Source: Azolla caroliniana (Eukaryota > Polypodiophyta). From it: a DNA stretch of 64,000 nt. Of the stretch, positions 25,301 through 38,757 are shown in pieces. Below the pieces are notes generated by a model. It was not told the DNA's origin, did no database searches, and saw only the letters and a list, made by a program, of their open reading frames with translations. Numbering within the stretch: position 1 is the stretch's first letter; each line of letters opens with the position of its first letter. The stretch covers positions 20,336,001 to 20,400,000 of the forward strand of contig JBHGNT010000011.1 in assembly GCA_043228905.1 (NCBI GenBank), in the 5' to 3' direction. A program made the position numbers and the translations under genes.

Positions 25301-28300
25301 GAGCTTATATATATATGACATGGTATAAATAACTCAAATGTATTAACATATAAATCTATGTCAAGTTCAGTGAAAGGGCCCTCCATGACGTGTAAATTTA
25401 TAGAAAGACATCAAAGTGAAAAGGGATCTTTAGTCATATAAATATTTTTTTAATCGATCGATGTTAACATTTCAACTATCAAGGGTGTTGGGTACTAATG
25501 CACCACAGAAATCATGATAAGCTAAGAACATGTTTTGTGATGTATAACTACAAGTATAAAGGGAAATCTGCATTATTAGAGTAAGCATAACTAAGAAACC
25601 ATAGAAAGTCTTGATGTGATGACACACGAGGTTGTGATTTAGAGTTATTTGCGTGCAACAAGACATGGAGAGAATGGCAACATGTAATTCGAAAAGAAAA
25701 ACATTCATTCTCAATGGCCCGCGAAAATAATGTCAATGCCCATTGACATAATTATGTTCACGAAATTAAAGGAAGCTTAGATGAAGGATTCACACACAAC
25801 CAAGGGTGGAGAGACTATCAATGTGTACTAGGAGATGACATAACAACTTCATTTTTGGCCCACCGACAAAAGTCAACCCTCCTATAAAACCACATAAAAG
25901 GATTTGAATGTGCAACATTGGTTTGCAACCAGGGAGCATTTTCTTAAATTATACATCTTGAAAGAACATACCTCTTTGTATTTTGAACTAGCTAAGTGGG
26001 AAGTGTTACTGTGGCATCCATTCCTATTTGAAACATTTTTGATAAAACCAACATGGGGATGGCATGCTACTACGATTGGTAATACAAACTCCTAGTATCC
26101 ATAAAGTAGCATGGGAATCTAGATTCTCGCATAACACCAATTGAACGTAAATCATAGGGTTGCAATCACGTTTGAAACCTTGGTCGTTGTCCATAGCATC
26201 ACGAGAAAAAAGATGGTTTCATGAATATGATTTTAACTATGCCCAATGCAACACAAGTTTACGTTGTCTATAATCAAACATGCATTTTTCTAGAGTAATA
26301 CGTTTAGGTATAAGTTTTATTCGCTTACCTTTCGAGAGTCGGGGTCCTCTCCATTGGAGCCATTGGAGTCATCAAAGCTGAAAAGCAATAGCAAAAACCC
26401 AAAAAAGCAAAAGGTTTAGGACAATGGTCTCCATTGGAGCCATTGGAGTCATCAAAGCTGAAAAGCAATAGCAAAAACCCAAAAAAGCAAAAGGTTTAGG
26501 ACAATGTGACAGGAAATCATTTTTCTTGTAATTTCCATAAGTGCCACGCCTAAGTTCTCACTACTTCTCGAAATACTTGCTCAATCTAATGGGTGTTTGT
26601 TTTGCCACGGGTAGTCAGTTGGGTAAGGTCTCGTTATTGCTCCTAATTAATTAATTGATCGTGAAATACGAAATATAATTGCTCTCAAGCTTATCATAAA
26701 ACGGGTACTTAAAAAAGGGCATCTGTGGAAATAAAGAAAAGTTCGCAAGGGTAATACTTGAATTTTCCCTTAATTATTCACAACACATAATACTAACCTC
26801 TGCATCGCTACTAATTTCTGCTCCAGCTCCTCGCACCTGGCCGCCACGTCATCGTACGCCTTCTTCTGCTCCGCCAGCTCGGCAGAAAGCGTTGCCACGT
26901 CAACACGCAGCTTGGCCGCCTCAGCCCCTGCCGACGCCAGCTCGGCCCGCGACTTCTCAATCTCCCGCTCCATCGCCTCCTCCCGGGAGGCCACGTCGGC
27001 CTTGAGACTGTCCACGTCGGCCCTGGCCGCTGCCACCTCAGCCCTGGCCGCCTCCATGTCACGCTCGACCTGCGCCTTGGTGTCCACGAGGAGGGCCACG
27101 TCAGCCTTGGCCTTGTCCAGCTCCCCCCGCAGCTCATGAATGGTATCATTCAGCTCCTGTATGTCAGTCTCTTTGCTGATCATCTTCTCGCTGTCGCTGT
27201 GGCTATGGCTATGGCTATGGATATGGATCCCTGCTAATGCATAGATTTCTTTCTCCAGCTCTGCGAATTTCTTATGAGCGTCATCCACCATAGCCTGAAG
27301 CAATGCATCATTACCATCACCCATATCGCCATTGCTATTATGATTCCTATTGTCTGATTCATCTGCTGCTGCTTCCTCCTGATTGATTGATCTGCTCTCC
27401 TCATTGTCATTGTTAATGACCACGCTCACTGCGTTGTCCCTAGATGGCATCTGACTCTCGGATATGGCGACGGTAGGCTTCAGATGCTCTTCGATGGCGC
27501 CAAGCTTTCTGCCCAGATCTTGACACAACGTATTTAGAAGCGAAATATAGGCTACGGTGGTGTCTCCATGGATAGTTGGGATGCTCTGTTTCTCACCATT
27601 ACAGCTAACGGAATGATTTTCTAATATAGTATTAAGAGACTCTGATGGATCATGAGATTGATGATCCTTAACGGCAATGGGATTAGAGTTAGCGTCAATC
27701 TGGTCGCAAGATTCATCAGCGTTGGGATTGCTACTTACATTTAATCGATGAGTCAAAACCTTTGGGGAGGTTTGATCGTTAGTAGTTTCTACAGTACAAT
27801 TAGTGTTAGGATTAGCAATGCTGGGTATGCTTTTTTCCTTCTTGAAATGGGCGAGCTCACTCATCAAAGCGGAAGCCCAGGACTCTGCACAGCTGACTTC
27901 CTGTGCGTCGCCATCATCATCGCCATCAGGAGCACCATGGCCATTACTGCTCTCTTCAAAGGGAGGATGATCCTCAGATACGAAATGGCCGTCCACAGGG
28001 CTGGTCGGGCCGTCGGACATATGCACCATGTTATCGGGGACCTTAACTCCATTGCCATTCATGGATGATGACAGCCCGAGTGTCTCGAGCTGATCTTCGG
28101 CGACCGAGAGCTTGCTGGCCATCTTCGCGGACAGAAGCCTCGCGGCTTGCAGCTCTTCGTTCCGCTTCGACATAGTCTCCTTCAGTAGGTTGTTCTCCTC
28201 CTCCATCCAAAGCATCCGGTCGCGGAGCATCTCCACATCCCGCTCGTGCTGCTGCTCCGCATGGCCGCTGGAGGAGGAGCCGGTGATACCATTTCCGTTG

Positions 28301-30079
28301 TGCCGCCCGGGGCTCGTAGAATACATGGAAGAAGCGAAGCTCCTAGGGCTAGTAGTGCTGGTGCTACCATTGACATTAACATTGGAATGATTATGAGTAT
28401 GAGTATGGTATGAGGACCTTATTATGCCGGTGCTGGTCCTTCGCTTTGGATCTGTGATCATTGCATTCTCCACTATCCTCAGCCCCTCCACTTCCTTCCT
28501 CATCTGGGCGATGGCGGCGGGGCCCGGCAGCTTCTTCTTCAGCAGAACCCTGAGCCTGTTCACATCCGCCTCCAAATTGGCCATCTTCTTCACATTGTCC
28601 AGGTGCTGCTTGTGGGCGGCGTCCGCGGATCTCTTCACGAACTCCACCTCCTCGTTCCGGATCTCCAGCTCCTTGGCCGACACGTGGACCTCGTACTTGA
28701 GGGAGGCGATCTCCTTCTCGTACGACCCCAGCCTCACTTCTAGAAGCTTCGCCTCCGCCTCCGCCTTGGACCGCGCCTCGTTGGCCTCCGAGATCCTCCT
28801 GGCCCTCTCCTGCAGAGACTTGGCCATGGCGTTGTTCTGTGCCTGGCACTCCATGAGCCTCCCTTGGAGCTCCGCCTGCCGCTCCTCCACCTCCGACTTC
28901 ATCTTCTCCAGCTCCCTGCTCTTCCCCGCCATCGCCTCCTCCATCTTCGCTGCGTTCTCCTCCCTCACATGCCGCACCTGCCGCATGCATTCCTTCAGCG
29001 CCGCGTCCAGGTGCGCCACTCGATCCTCCAATATCGATTTCTGTTGCTTCGATGCCTCCAGCTCCAGCTTATAAGACTGTGCCTCTGCTTCCGCCTTCTC
29101 CCATCCTGTTTACAGCAACCATTTTTAATGTCCCCAATCCCATCCATATATATATATATATATATATAGCATCACAGATCAGTTAATGAAAAACAAAAAC
29201 AAGTTTAAAATTTTGGATCACTAATTTAAGTTTCGACTATGCACACGATTCGATTGATTGTTTTCAAACTAGAATGTCAAGATCCATGTATGTATGTAGC
29301 AGAGAGGTTGAATCAAACTGCAAAATTTCTTTATATATCCAATCACATACAGACGGCAAATTTGCTTTATATATCCAATCAATTGCGCACTGTCAAGACA
29401 CCTAATTAGCAAGTATTGGCCCCAATTAACGCTAAAAAGTTCGGACTATCGATTGATTGAGAAGCAAGGGCGAGACAAACCAGTGATGATGTGAGTGCAT
29501 GTTGGAAAATTTTAAGGATTGTTTGTTCAAGAAAGATTTAACTCGAAATTATGGTTACCAGCAATGGCATCTTCAGCCACCTTCTGGTGTTGCTTCACTG
29601 ATGCTTCCTTCACCGCTATCTCATCTCGGGCAGCAGCAAGCTCTTGGACCAGAGACGATGTGGCACTAGATAATGCCATAGCCAGCTGATCGCCATTCAC
29701 GACATCCATACTACCCTTCGGTAGTATACTACCAGTTGAAGCACTAATGTTGTCGTCCTGGCAACAATTGTTAATACACAGCAATTAATCCTTCCGGTTA
29801 GCAATAAACATGTTGATTAATCAGCAGCACTTAATTTCACACTTAGGCGCAACATAAGTAATTAGGATTGAGAAGATAATAAGTAGAGTGGATTTGGCGC
29901 AGGAGGAATCGAACTAGTCTTTGTGGATAATATATTAGTTTTAATCAGACCTTGTCATGATGCTGATCTGAGCTTGTTGCTGCTGCTGCTGCTGCCGATG
30001 ATGATGATGATGATTTAGATGAGTTTTTAATCTTCCTCCAAGGCCAGCTACTTGATCTAGACGAAGATCTGTCGGCCAT
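22338..30079 (-). CDS. Filament-like plant protein (FPP), long coiled-coil
   Basis: Minus-strand exons: 30079 to about 29953 (N-terminus MADRSSSRSSSWPWRKIK, the WPWKK-type start of the family), 29757-29559, 29105-26798, 26377-26329 (49 bp) and 23207-22338. Exons 2-5 join in phase and give 1141 residues, so the whole is near 1180. I could not settle the phase of exon 1 through its Ser/Ala codon run. Family marks are LVQELAAARDEI, VKQHQKVAEDAIAGWEKAEAEA, LEDRVAHLDAALKECMRQVR and, near the C-terminus, KLGECQRTILALGKQL with a final LGRLFKSKKKH. Most of exon 3 is heptad-rich coiled coil. Homopolymer or low-complexity runs include His-Ser (near base 27210), Thr (near 22420) and His (near 22930). 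FPPs are thought to act in membrane or cytoskeletal assemblies; the exact role here is unknown. Confidence 0.9.
26348..26506. repeat. Perfect 79-bp tandem duplication over FPP exon 4 acceptor
   Basis: 26348-26426 and 26428-26506 are identical, separated by one base (period 80). On the gene strand each copy contains the pyrimidine-rich acceptor GCTTTTCAG followed by the first 30 or so bases of the 49-bp FPP exon. The gene therefore has two identical acceptors. Only the downstream one (exon start 26377) keeps the phase with exon 5. Use of the upstream one (26457) adds 80 bases and shifts the frame. The identity of the copies means the event is recent. Confidence 0.95.
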
Positions 30080-30534
30080 CCTACCATCAAATAAGAATCT
30101 TCCCAATTTATAAACACGCAGACTTTCTATAGCGATGCTTGTATGGATGCTGATGTAGATAGAGAGAATTGATTAGTGTAATTCAGTTGTAAGTAGAGAG
30201 AATTGTTAGTGTAATTCAATTGTAGATAAGAGAGAATTGTTAGTGTGGTTCAACTGTAGGCCGATGGATTGGAATTAAAGGTCAGAAATAGCAATGTAGT
30301 AAGTAATTCATGTATGGATGATCAAACGAATGGAAGAGATAATGATTGGAAAAATATTCAAGGTAGAATGCGACGCTGAAATAATAATGCTAATTAAATG
30401 ATCATCCATTATTGTATGTAGAATGATCGCATGATGCCACCATACACTATATACACATGTATAGATACATGTATGTATATATATGTATGTACATATATAT
30501 ATTATAAGGGCGACGATGTCACAAGGTGTTATGT

Positions 30535-30679
<145 letters not shown>

Positions 30680-33600
30680 AGAAACAGAGAAAGTACCATT
30701 TATGTAGTAAAAGTACTAGTGAAGAAAATGGAGGAAATAAATAGCTGTGATGTAAAAGCAGTACAGCTGGTGAATTAAATACAAAATAAAATAGAAAATA
30801 GAAAAGACAGAGCCATGACTCTGCATATTTATACATATTTATTCAAGAGGAAAAAGGGTCAAATCTTATTAACAATAATTATAATATCTATTAGTTAATA
30901 ACAAAATAATTATATATATATGTATGTATATGCCTTCCCAACACGTTGCTCGTTTTGTGTACATTTTCGTTTTAATGAAAGAAAAAGAAAGCAGTCAGTC
31001 CCAAGAAACACATAACGAAAGATATCATTTGCTTTTCTTAAATATCACTATTTTTATTTTATGAGCAATTGGAAGTGAAGGTTCTAAAGTTCGAATTCAT
31101 TTTATTCAATGAAATTGGAAGGGTATTTGTTTTTTCCTTCTATAAATGTTGCTTGTTTTCTCTTGATTCACTTTCTTTCAATAGATGACAGATGTATGAT
31201 GCTATGTATCAGCTATACATACAATACAATACACGCACTATGTGTGTGCCTTACTTACCCTTACCCATTCACAATCCTGCATTGAGCCCAAAGTGCCTAT
31301 ATCAGAATCACCCCTCAATTTCTTTTAACATTCCTCACAATTGCTTGCCAAATTTTCACTATTGTGGGGAAGACAACGTATGGATAGATACACGCTATGG
31401 TCGTCACATCCATCGATGCTATGTAGTTTGTAAAGATAGAAAGACCCTCTCTCGGGGGCCACAGGTTGATTGTACGTTTTGGAGGGATATTCATGGCTAG
31501 TGTAGGGTCGTTTGTCCCCCACCCCAAACATCAAGGTGTAACTTCAAAAGAAGTTATAACATCATTGGCAGGTTGAAATTCACCGAGCTAGGAGAATGCA
31601 AGAAAATTGTTGAGTTAGCACAGAAAATGCACATCGTTGACATGTTGAGATCACAATTTGGGGCACATACATAATAGATGGTTGGGATGTGCCTTTCCAT
31701 GTCAAAACACTCAAGCATCACACTGTATTAAACTAAAAAGTTACATGGGACCCAAAATATATATAAGCGAACATCCTCCAAAATTTTATATGAGCATCGG
31801 GGTCACATTATGAGCTAATATCTAGCCTTTAATTAATAGATGTATGCACAATGCCTAAACACACGAATAGAGTGTTTGCCTAGCCCAATGGTGTGGATGA
31901 TAGATGACTTTCTTTTACATGGAGATTCATCTCGAGTACTACATTGAAGAATCGACCTATAGCATAGTGTCGTATCTCGGCATTGAAAGCTCTAATTCCA
32001 ATTTGGTGAAGTCTATATCTTTTCATTTTATGATATTTAGTAGAGTAATGGCTCTTGTTTGGCTTTTCAAAGTCATGCATAGGCAATGGGCACCAATGAA
32101 CACTTTTATATTGTCTTAAAAACTTCTTTGACTGGGTTTGGTGCCTTCATCATTTTGTTTCAAACACATTCACTAGTATTGTAAGCATATTATTCAAATC
32201 TTTTGTATACGATATGTGTATCATAGAGATTACGTATGTCCATTGGGCACACCACTCATTCTAATGCAATGACACTTCAAATGTAGTTACAAAGACCTCA
32301 TTGTTGTGTATAAAAGTTGAGATTGACATTGTAACATATCGATTAATAGTAAAGAGAATGTAACTCATTGGAATGTTTATGAATATGCAAAGAATGGCAT
32401 ACCAAGCATATGATTGAAACTTTGAGCAAAAGAATATATCACACATAGGTGGTCATTTTAGGCCTTGTTGCACGTGGTGATAGCAATACATTGACACAAT
32501 CATGTCATAAATTATTGATATTATTGCTCTAAACATAGACATATCAACTTCCCTCACATTGAGGATCGAAATATTTTTGTGGTAGTGGTATATACATACT
32601 GTCAAATATTCATTCCTGATTTCTTTAGAAGTTTCTTAAAATAATCCAAAGATTTCAAGATCAACCTTTGTTGCGATTCTTTTTATCAAAGTTCAAAAAT
32701 TAATTTAATGTTGAGTTCTATCAAAGATGTTTATTCGACCATTGCCTAGCTTCGGCATGATAAACATGTTGCATAATTTTTGAAATGTTCTAGAAATTGA
32801 TATAAATTATAAAGCATTCATATCAAGACTGGAAACACAACAATAGAACCACTAGTCTAGGTCAAGGTTCACAAAATAGATGCAAAATTTACGGTGTGTA
32901 GATCTACATAAGAGATGCAAATTTATGGTGTGTCAAGGTGGTACGTGGCTAAGGGTTCCATCAATATGTGGTGCCCTCAAAAAATAATTTTGTACAAATT
33001 GAAATGAGATTCGAACATATCGATGCCGAGGCTCAAAAAATCCCCCTTTATGTTGAAGGACATAATGCATGACCCATACTTTTGATTTAAGTTTTTCCAC
33101 TGATTAATCATGTGGGTGTAATCAGTCAATGAATGTTTACTTCATCCATGTACCATTTAAAGGCAATGCTAAATAAACCAACAGGTACACGATACTTGGA
33201 AAGAACAAGGCCATCTAGTTTGAAATGTAGTTGCACAAGAGTACCACACCATTGTTAACAACTTATGAGTATCACAATGATTGACATTAACATCACAGGG
33301 AAATTCTCCATTCTGTAAAGCTCAAGTTCTTGATCTTCATATGGATGCCCCTTAGAATACAGACCCTCTTATTGCACATGATATAATGGGTGCACTAAGC
33401 GCATAACTTTATGTGCATTTTTCTTGTTTAAAACAAACATCCAAGCATTGTACTATTGCTTTTGAGATGGCATAATATGCCGCAACACAAACTTTTTCTC
33501 GAGAGCAAAGGCTTTTGTTCTCCTTCAGCGAGTTGGCTCTTTTTCAGAATTGGGTAGACACTCCTTTTCATGATTGAATGGCAAAATAATTCGCTTGTCC

Positions 33601-36039
33601 CTAGCATTTCATAGGTACTTTCCACACTTTATTGCTAACCACACATATGCACAATGCCCCTCCATTAGAAAATGCATGCTAAAAGAGTCTTTGTATTACC
33701 CTACATATATTCTTCTTCTTAGCGTAGAATTGACATCATGATCCATAGATTTTTACGTACAAATGGAGCTGAGTTTAAATATTAAAAATTATCCCCTTTC
33801 CAACTAATCCAAAATGTAATGATAAGTTCACAACATAATAAAAGATCCAAAGTCAAGATGTGTATTTTTGTTCCTTTTTCTATTTCTCCTTTTCAAATTA
33901 GAACTATTTGTTTCTCCCCATGTGCACTTCCTTAAAGTATCATAATCAATATGCACCACCACTTCTAAATCATCTCTAAATGACTGATTTATTTTTATAT
34001 GGAACCTTAAGGTTCACCTTTTGTGTCTTGTACCTGAGGCATTCACAATGAGCATTTCATTTTGGTTCTAAGGTTATGTTTATGCGGTGCAAATGGAACC
34101 TTCGGTGATGTGATTTTATGCATGGCTCGAAGGCCTTTGAAAGGTCTAAATATGTACGACTCTTGCACATTAAATGCTTCCAAGCACAAGAAGGTTAAAG
34201 TTAAAGCTGTACATTGATATATAAATGTTGAGTTACTCTAACATTAGGACGTACTCATAGTAAAACAAGACTCCATATGACTTTCGTTGTATGTGTGTGT
34301 TGCAATATTTTACACAATATTCCAATATAGATAACCTTAGTAACATTATTAATAACCCATATTTAGATTGAAGTCTTCAAAATATCCCAATTTGAAATGC
34401 ACTCTTGTCTAAGTTAAAGAGACTAATATAGTATTAATCTCTTTGGAAACTCATTTTCTCCATCAATTTTGATAGCAAACGTGAAATACATTAACATGAC
34501 CCATGACTAGCTACATATATGTATGTACATAGAGAAAGTTTTATCATGTACATGAAAGTCAAGAGACAAAATAGGAATAAAAACTTTTTGGGTTCACGAA
34601 TATTCGCATTACCAATTGCACATACGTGAACCTTGCTATGCAATATTGTATTTGAGATAGATATTCCTCCCTAAAAATTATTTATACTCTTTAGGCCCAA
34701 TATACATTAGAAATTAGTATAGTGTTGTGGGCTACTTGATGATTTGCTATGTCACGTTGTCACATATGCATGGTGAAGTGGTTGAGACTTTGGTAGATAC
34801 GCTTTTATTATGCATCTTCCTCACAATGCCATGCAAAGGAACCAACAATTACATGAGAAGATTTACTATGGCTGAAAATGCATCATCCTAATACAATGGT
34901 GATAAGATACAAACCCACAGAGGCATTCAAATGATATTTCCAACTCATAAGATGATAAACTTTCCTTTCATCTAGCCTTTAATTTCAATTAATGAGGGCA
35001 TGCCAAAATTTCCTACTTGTATGCCATGTAGTTGGAAGTTAGTGTGTGGATCAAAGGCCAACTAAAATCGCACATTATAGGCAAAGATGTTGGAAAAGAA
35101 AGTAAGGAGATTATCTTTGGGGAAAATGTATGGGTGGAAAATAAAAACAAGAGTAAAGATGCAAACAGAAAACATAAGACCTAGTGACAATGCTACAATC
35201 TTTGTAGAATGTAGAAGAATAAGAGAAACATTTACTACATTACAACTCGTGAGTGGAGTTATTCTAGAAGAAGACGATAATAGCCTATGAAGGAAGGTTC
35301 ACATGGGTCTCCAATTAATTTGCATATCTTATCAACATGAACAATTGGAATGAGTCTTTTAGATATTATATACATTCATTTCCTATGTGTTATTCTCAAT
35401 TCCCAACCCTTTTTTTGGTTTTGTCATGAATTAACTTATGCTTGTTTTTCTGTATGTATTTGAATGCTCAATTTTTCATTATTTTATAATTGACTTTGCA
35501 ATTCTAGATTTCTATATTATTTTTCCAAATGAAAAACATTGTTTGGGGGAAAAAACATAGTGGCCCTCGAAAACAAGTGAAAAAGAGTATGAGAGTATGC
35601 CAATCAGATATGGTATGCCCACGAGAGAAAGACAAAAAGAGATGATGATGAGGTGCCCAATATCTTGACTTATAGATCCAAGAAAGGATTGGAATTGAGT
35701 CTCCTCTACTAAATTGCATGTCATGACTCACACCTATGCTCGAGTAAAGTGCACATTTATTTACTAGAAGTCTATGCTTGAGTAGAGTGAACATTTATTT
35801 GCCTAAGAGACATAGTGAGTGTACCTAGCTTAAATAACTTGTGCTAGGCTAGTGCATTGGGTGGATGCATGGTTGAATGGCCACATAGAACACATTGAGT
35901 ATCGAATGCTTGCCTTGACCAAAAGGGTGTGACATTATGAACATCTTTTCACCATCTCTATGGTGTTTTAGCTAGTGAGCCCCACATTACTACACCTTAT
36001 AACTAACCTTGGATTACTAATGCATTGAAGTGTTTGATC
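30680..36039. other. Gene-free AT-rich region
   Basis: About 5.4 kb with no gene recognised. Open frames of 60-100 codons occur on both strands (for example 31192-31500, 35087-35290 and 35504-35794), but none shows a known motif or a partner exon. A short repeat (GATGCAAATTTATGGTGTGT and a near copy) occurs at about 32880-32935. The right edge grades into the LINE at about 36040. Confidence 0.5.
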
Positions 36040-36089
36040 TCTCTATGTCCTCAATAAAGATTATTTAGATTGCCAATCCTCTTGCGCGG

Positions 36090-37067
36090 GATTGGCATAC
36101 TTTTTGGTCCCCAACGCAGGGTGAGCATGGTAGAAAAGGGGGTGTTTGTACATCTATAAAGAATAATCCAGATATTATTGTTGTGGGCCAGGGCACCATA
36201 GTGGAGGGACGTGCCATCTATGTGACTGTTAGATGGTAGTAATGTATCATTGGAATAATAAATGTGTATGCGCCCAATTCGACAGCGATGCGGGCCCTTT
36301 TTTGGAGGCAATTGGCCGATGGCCTACCGATTGCAAATACGTGGATCCTCGCAGGGGATTTTAACATGACTTTGCACATAGAGGACAAGGTGGGGGGCAT
36401 GCATACGGGGGTGCATGGGTCAGAGTTAGTTGCATGGGATTTGTTGATGGGCAGAATGGGAGTGAAAGATGCTTGGTATGTACTAAAAAGGCCTCGGAGC
36501 TCGCTATGCTTCTCAAGAGCAGGTTGCAATATAAATGGCTTTTGTATGTCTTGCATAGATAGAATATACATAGGCTTGGAACCGGAAAAATATGGTAGCA
36601 ATGTTGAAATCATCGCAGGTTCAGCTTACTCTCATCATATGCCGGTTACGATTACGATGGTCAATCAGAGGAGGAAAAAAAGGGATTGCAATTTGAGGAT
36701 TAGCAGTAAACTTTTTGAGGATGTGGAGGTGGGAAGGAAGATAAGGAGTATATGGGAAAATAACCTAGCTGGTTGTGGTGCACTGGATAATCTTCGAGGA
36801 AAGTTTATTGAAACTTCAATGTATTTGCATGAAGAGACTAAAAATAGAATTGTGAGGTCTAAGGAAAGAGATGTGAGATTAAAAAGAGCGATAGCGGCTG
36901 CCCAAAGAATGCTTCAGAAAAATCCCAAGTGTCAATGGTCGAGATCAGTTCTGGAGGTTGCTAAAGAAATACTACAACAGTTGATTGTGTCTAGAAATAA
37001 GATGGTATTCATGAGTTCAACAACTTGGTGGAGCAGGCATGGGGACAAGGTGAACCAACAATTTTAA
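36090..37067 (+). pseudogene. LINE ORF2 fragment: endonuclease domain
   Basis: The frame runs from GRKGGVCTSI near 36138 through a double stop at 36237-36242, then is open to 37067. Endonuclease marks in order are INVYAPN (near 36260), LAGDFNMTL (36350), DRIYIG (36558) and the final motif, which reads SHHMPV instead of the usual SDHxPV (near 36631). The Asp-to-His change removes a residue of the catalytic SDH motif. An Arg/Lys-rich linker follows and ends at a stop after GDKVNQQF, where intact relatives continue into the RT. Confidence 0.85.
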
Positions 37068-37269
37068 GTTTAAAAAACCGAGAACAAACAGTAGCTACAA
37101 TCCTAAGTTGATTAAGGAGGATGGTTCACTGTTAGAGGATGTATCGGAGATCATGGAGGCAGTCACAACTTACTATAGTGGGCTACTCTCAAATAGTTAT
37201 AGTCTCCCAGACCAACCGTCACTGACAGAATTTGTATTGGAGGGAATGCAACCAAGAATTTTAGAGGTT

Positions 37270-38100
37270 GCACAAGTTTAGTTGTTAGGGCCTCTCTTGG
37301 AAGAGGAGGTGTCAGACGCTTTGGCAAGTATATGTAGCAGATCTTGTCCATGCGTCAACGGATTATCAAAAAAAAAATTTGAAATTTTTTGGGAAGTGAT
37401 TAAGGTTGACCTTGTTGTTGGTCTAAATGAGGCATGGGATGTTGGGTATCTCCCGTAGCATTTTAAAGAGGGGCTGATATGTCTAATTCCTAAGGTACAT
37501 GGTATAGTAACGGATGTGAGGCAAAGGAGACCGATTACGTTGCTCAACACAATCTATAAGATTTTTGCTAATATTCTGGCCAAGAGGGTCAAACCCCACT
37601 TGCATGCGCTAATTAATGTTGGACAAACAAGATTCATGGAAAATAGATGTATAATTGATAATGTCAACACCTTTTGGCAGGCGATTGCCTTAGCAAAAAA
37701 ACCAATCAACATATTGCATGTCTCATGCTTGACTTCGAGAAGGCATATGACAGAGTACAGTGGTCTTTTTTAGACAAAGTCATGGAGCGGTTGGGACTAC
37801 CCTCCAAATGGATATCAATTGCATTGGTCCTTTACAAAGGAAGCTCGAGTAGGGTGTTCGTGTTAGGGCAACTAGGGCCATCAATTCCATTATGTTGGTC
37901 TGTTAGGCAGGGGTGCCCATTGGCCCCCTATCTTTATTTATTTATTTCAGAGGCATTCTCTTTCTTTTTAAATAGACCGGATGCAGGAATTCGGGGATTG
38001 GTTGTCCCACATGCTTGCAAGGACTTGTTGGACTCCATGTATGCAGATGCACTATGCTCTATTTGCAAGACAATGGTGCTAATTTACAACAGGCTGAAAA
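37270..38100 (+). pseudogene. LINE ORF2 fragment: reverse transcriptase palm
   Basis: A frame change near 37700 joins RRPITLLNTIYKIFANILAKR and GQTRFMENRCIIDNV to LMLDFEKAYDRVQWSF, which holds the motif A aspartate. SVRQGCPLAPYLYLF follows (motif B region). Motif C reads YADA rather than the catalytic YADD/FADD, near 38041. A stop interrupts GYLP/HFKEGLICLIPK at 37458. The fragment ends where the nested insertion begins at 38101. Loss of the second motif C aspartate alone would abolish polymerase activity. Confidence 0.88.
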
Positions 38101-38757
38101 ACGGTGTCGCGGAAATCCGCATGTGCGTGTCGGATAGGATGGGACCACGAGGGTCTTGGATTAGGGAGTAAGAGGAGGGAGAGAAGCTTCGGAGTTCAAC
38201 CGAGAAGGAAGAGAAAGATTAAGATTCAAGATATTAAGATTCAAGAGAATAAGATCTAAACAAGACAAGATACATTATGGAAAGCACCACACCAATTACA
38301 ACTGTGGCCGTGTAGGCCGAATCTAAACCCTGTAGATGAAACCCTAACCGGATAGGGGAAAAGAAGAAGATGAAGAAGAATGAAACCCCTAAAATTAGAT
38401 CCTAAAACCCAAAATTCCGAAACCCTAATGGCAACCCAAAGAAACCCAAAAAGTGGAAACCCCTCAAAAATGGCCCCTCACTCCCTTTTATAGTAGTAAG
38501 GGGTGAGGCACATTACATAAAGAAGAGGTCAACCCCCCCTTATTTCAATGGGGAAATATTTGGCCTTCCTTTAGTCTACATGTGCATGTGCACATAAGTG
38601 CACATCACATTTACACTTTATGAATTTTCGTAGTGCACTTTTAACACCTTACATTTACCCTTCCTTTTTTACATTTGTTTCTTTTACAAATCTTCTAGGT
38701 GCATGTGCAATATTGCACATCCCCATTTTATCCATCCCACTTGGTTTTCTCACCATG
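38101..38757. mobile_element. Unclassified 657-bp insertion nested in the LINE
   Basis: LINE RT reading stops at AATTTACAACAGGCTGAAAA (38081-38100) and resumes at GCCGAAAATCCTCAC (38759), so the sequence between was inserted. The junctions carry GGCTGAAAA (38092-38100) and GGCCGAAAA (38758-38766), a 9-base direct repeat with one mismatch. The insert starts ACGGTGTCGCGG and ends CTCACCAT, with only a weak inverted match. It includes a run of short AAACCC-type words near 38380-38460 and a TATAAAAGGG on the minus strand. A non-autonomous MULE (9-bp duplication) or a solo LTR (TGTCGC...CACCA) are both possible. No coding capacity was seen. Confidence 0.6.

Noticed and set aside
28391-29169. Long open frames on the plus strand and in another minus frame across FPP exon 3 (up to 216 codons)
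   Set aside because: They are shadows of the G/C-rich coiled-coil exon. The real frame has the FPP motifs and proper splice sites.
35087-35290. 67-codon Lys/Arg-rich frame
   Set aside because: Another frame over the same bases is also open and neither shows a known family. It was not enough to call a gene.
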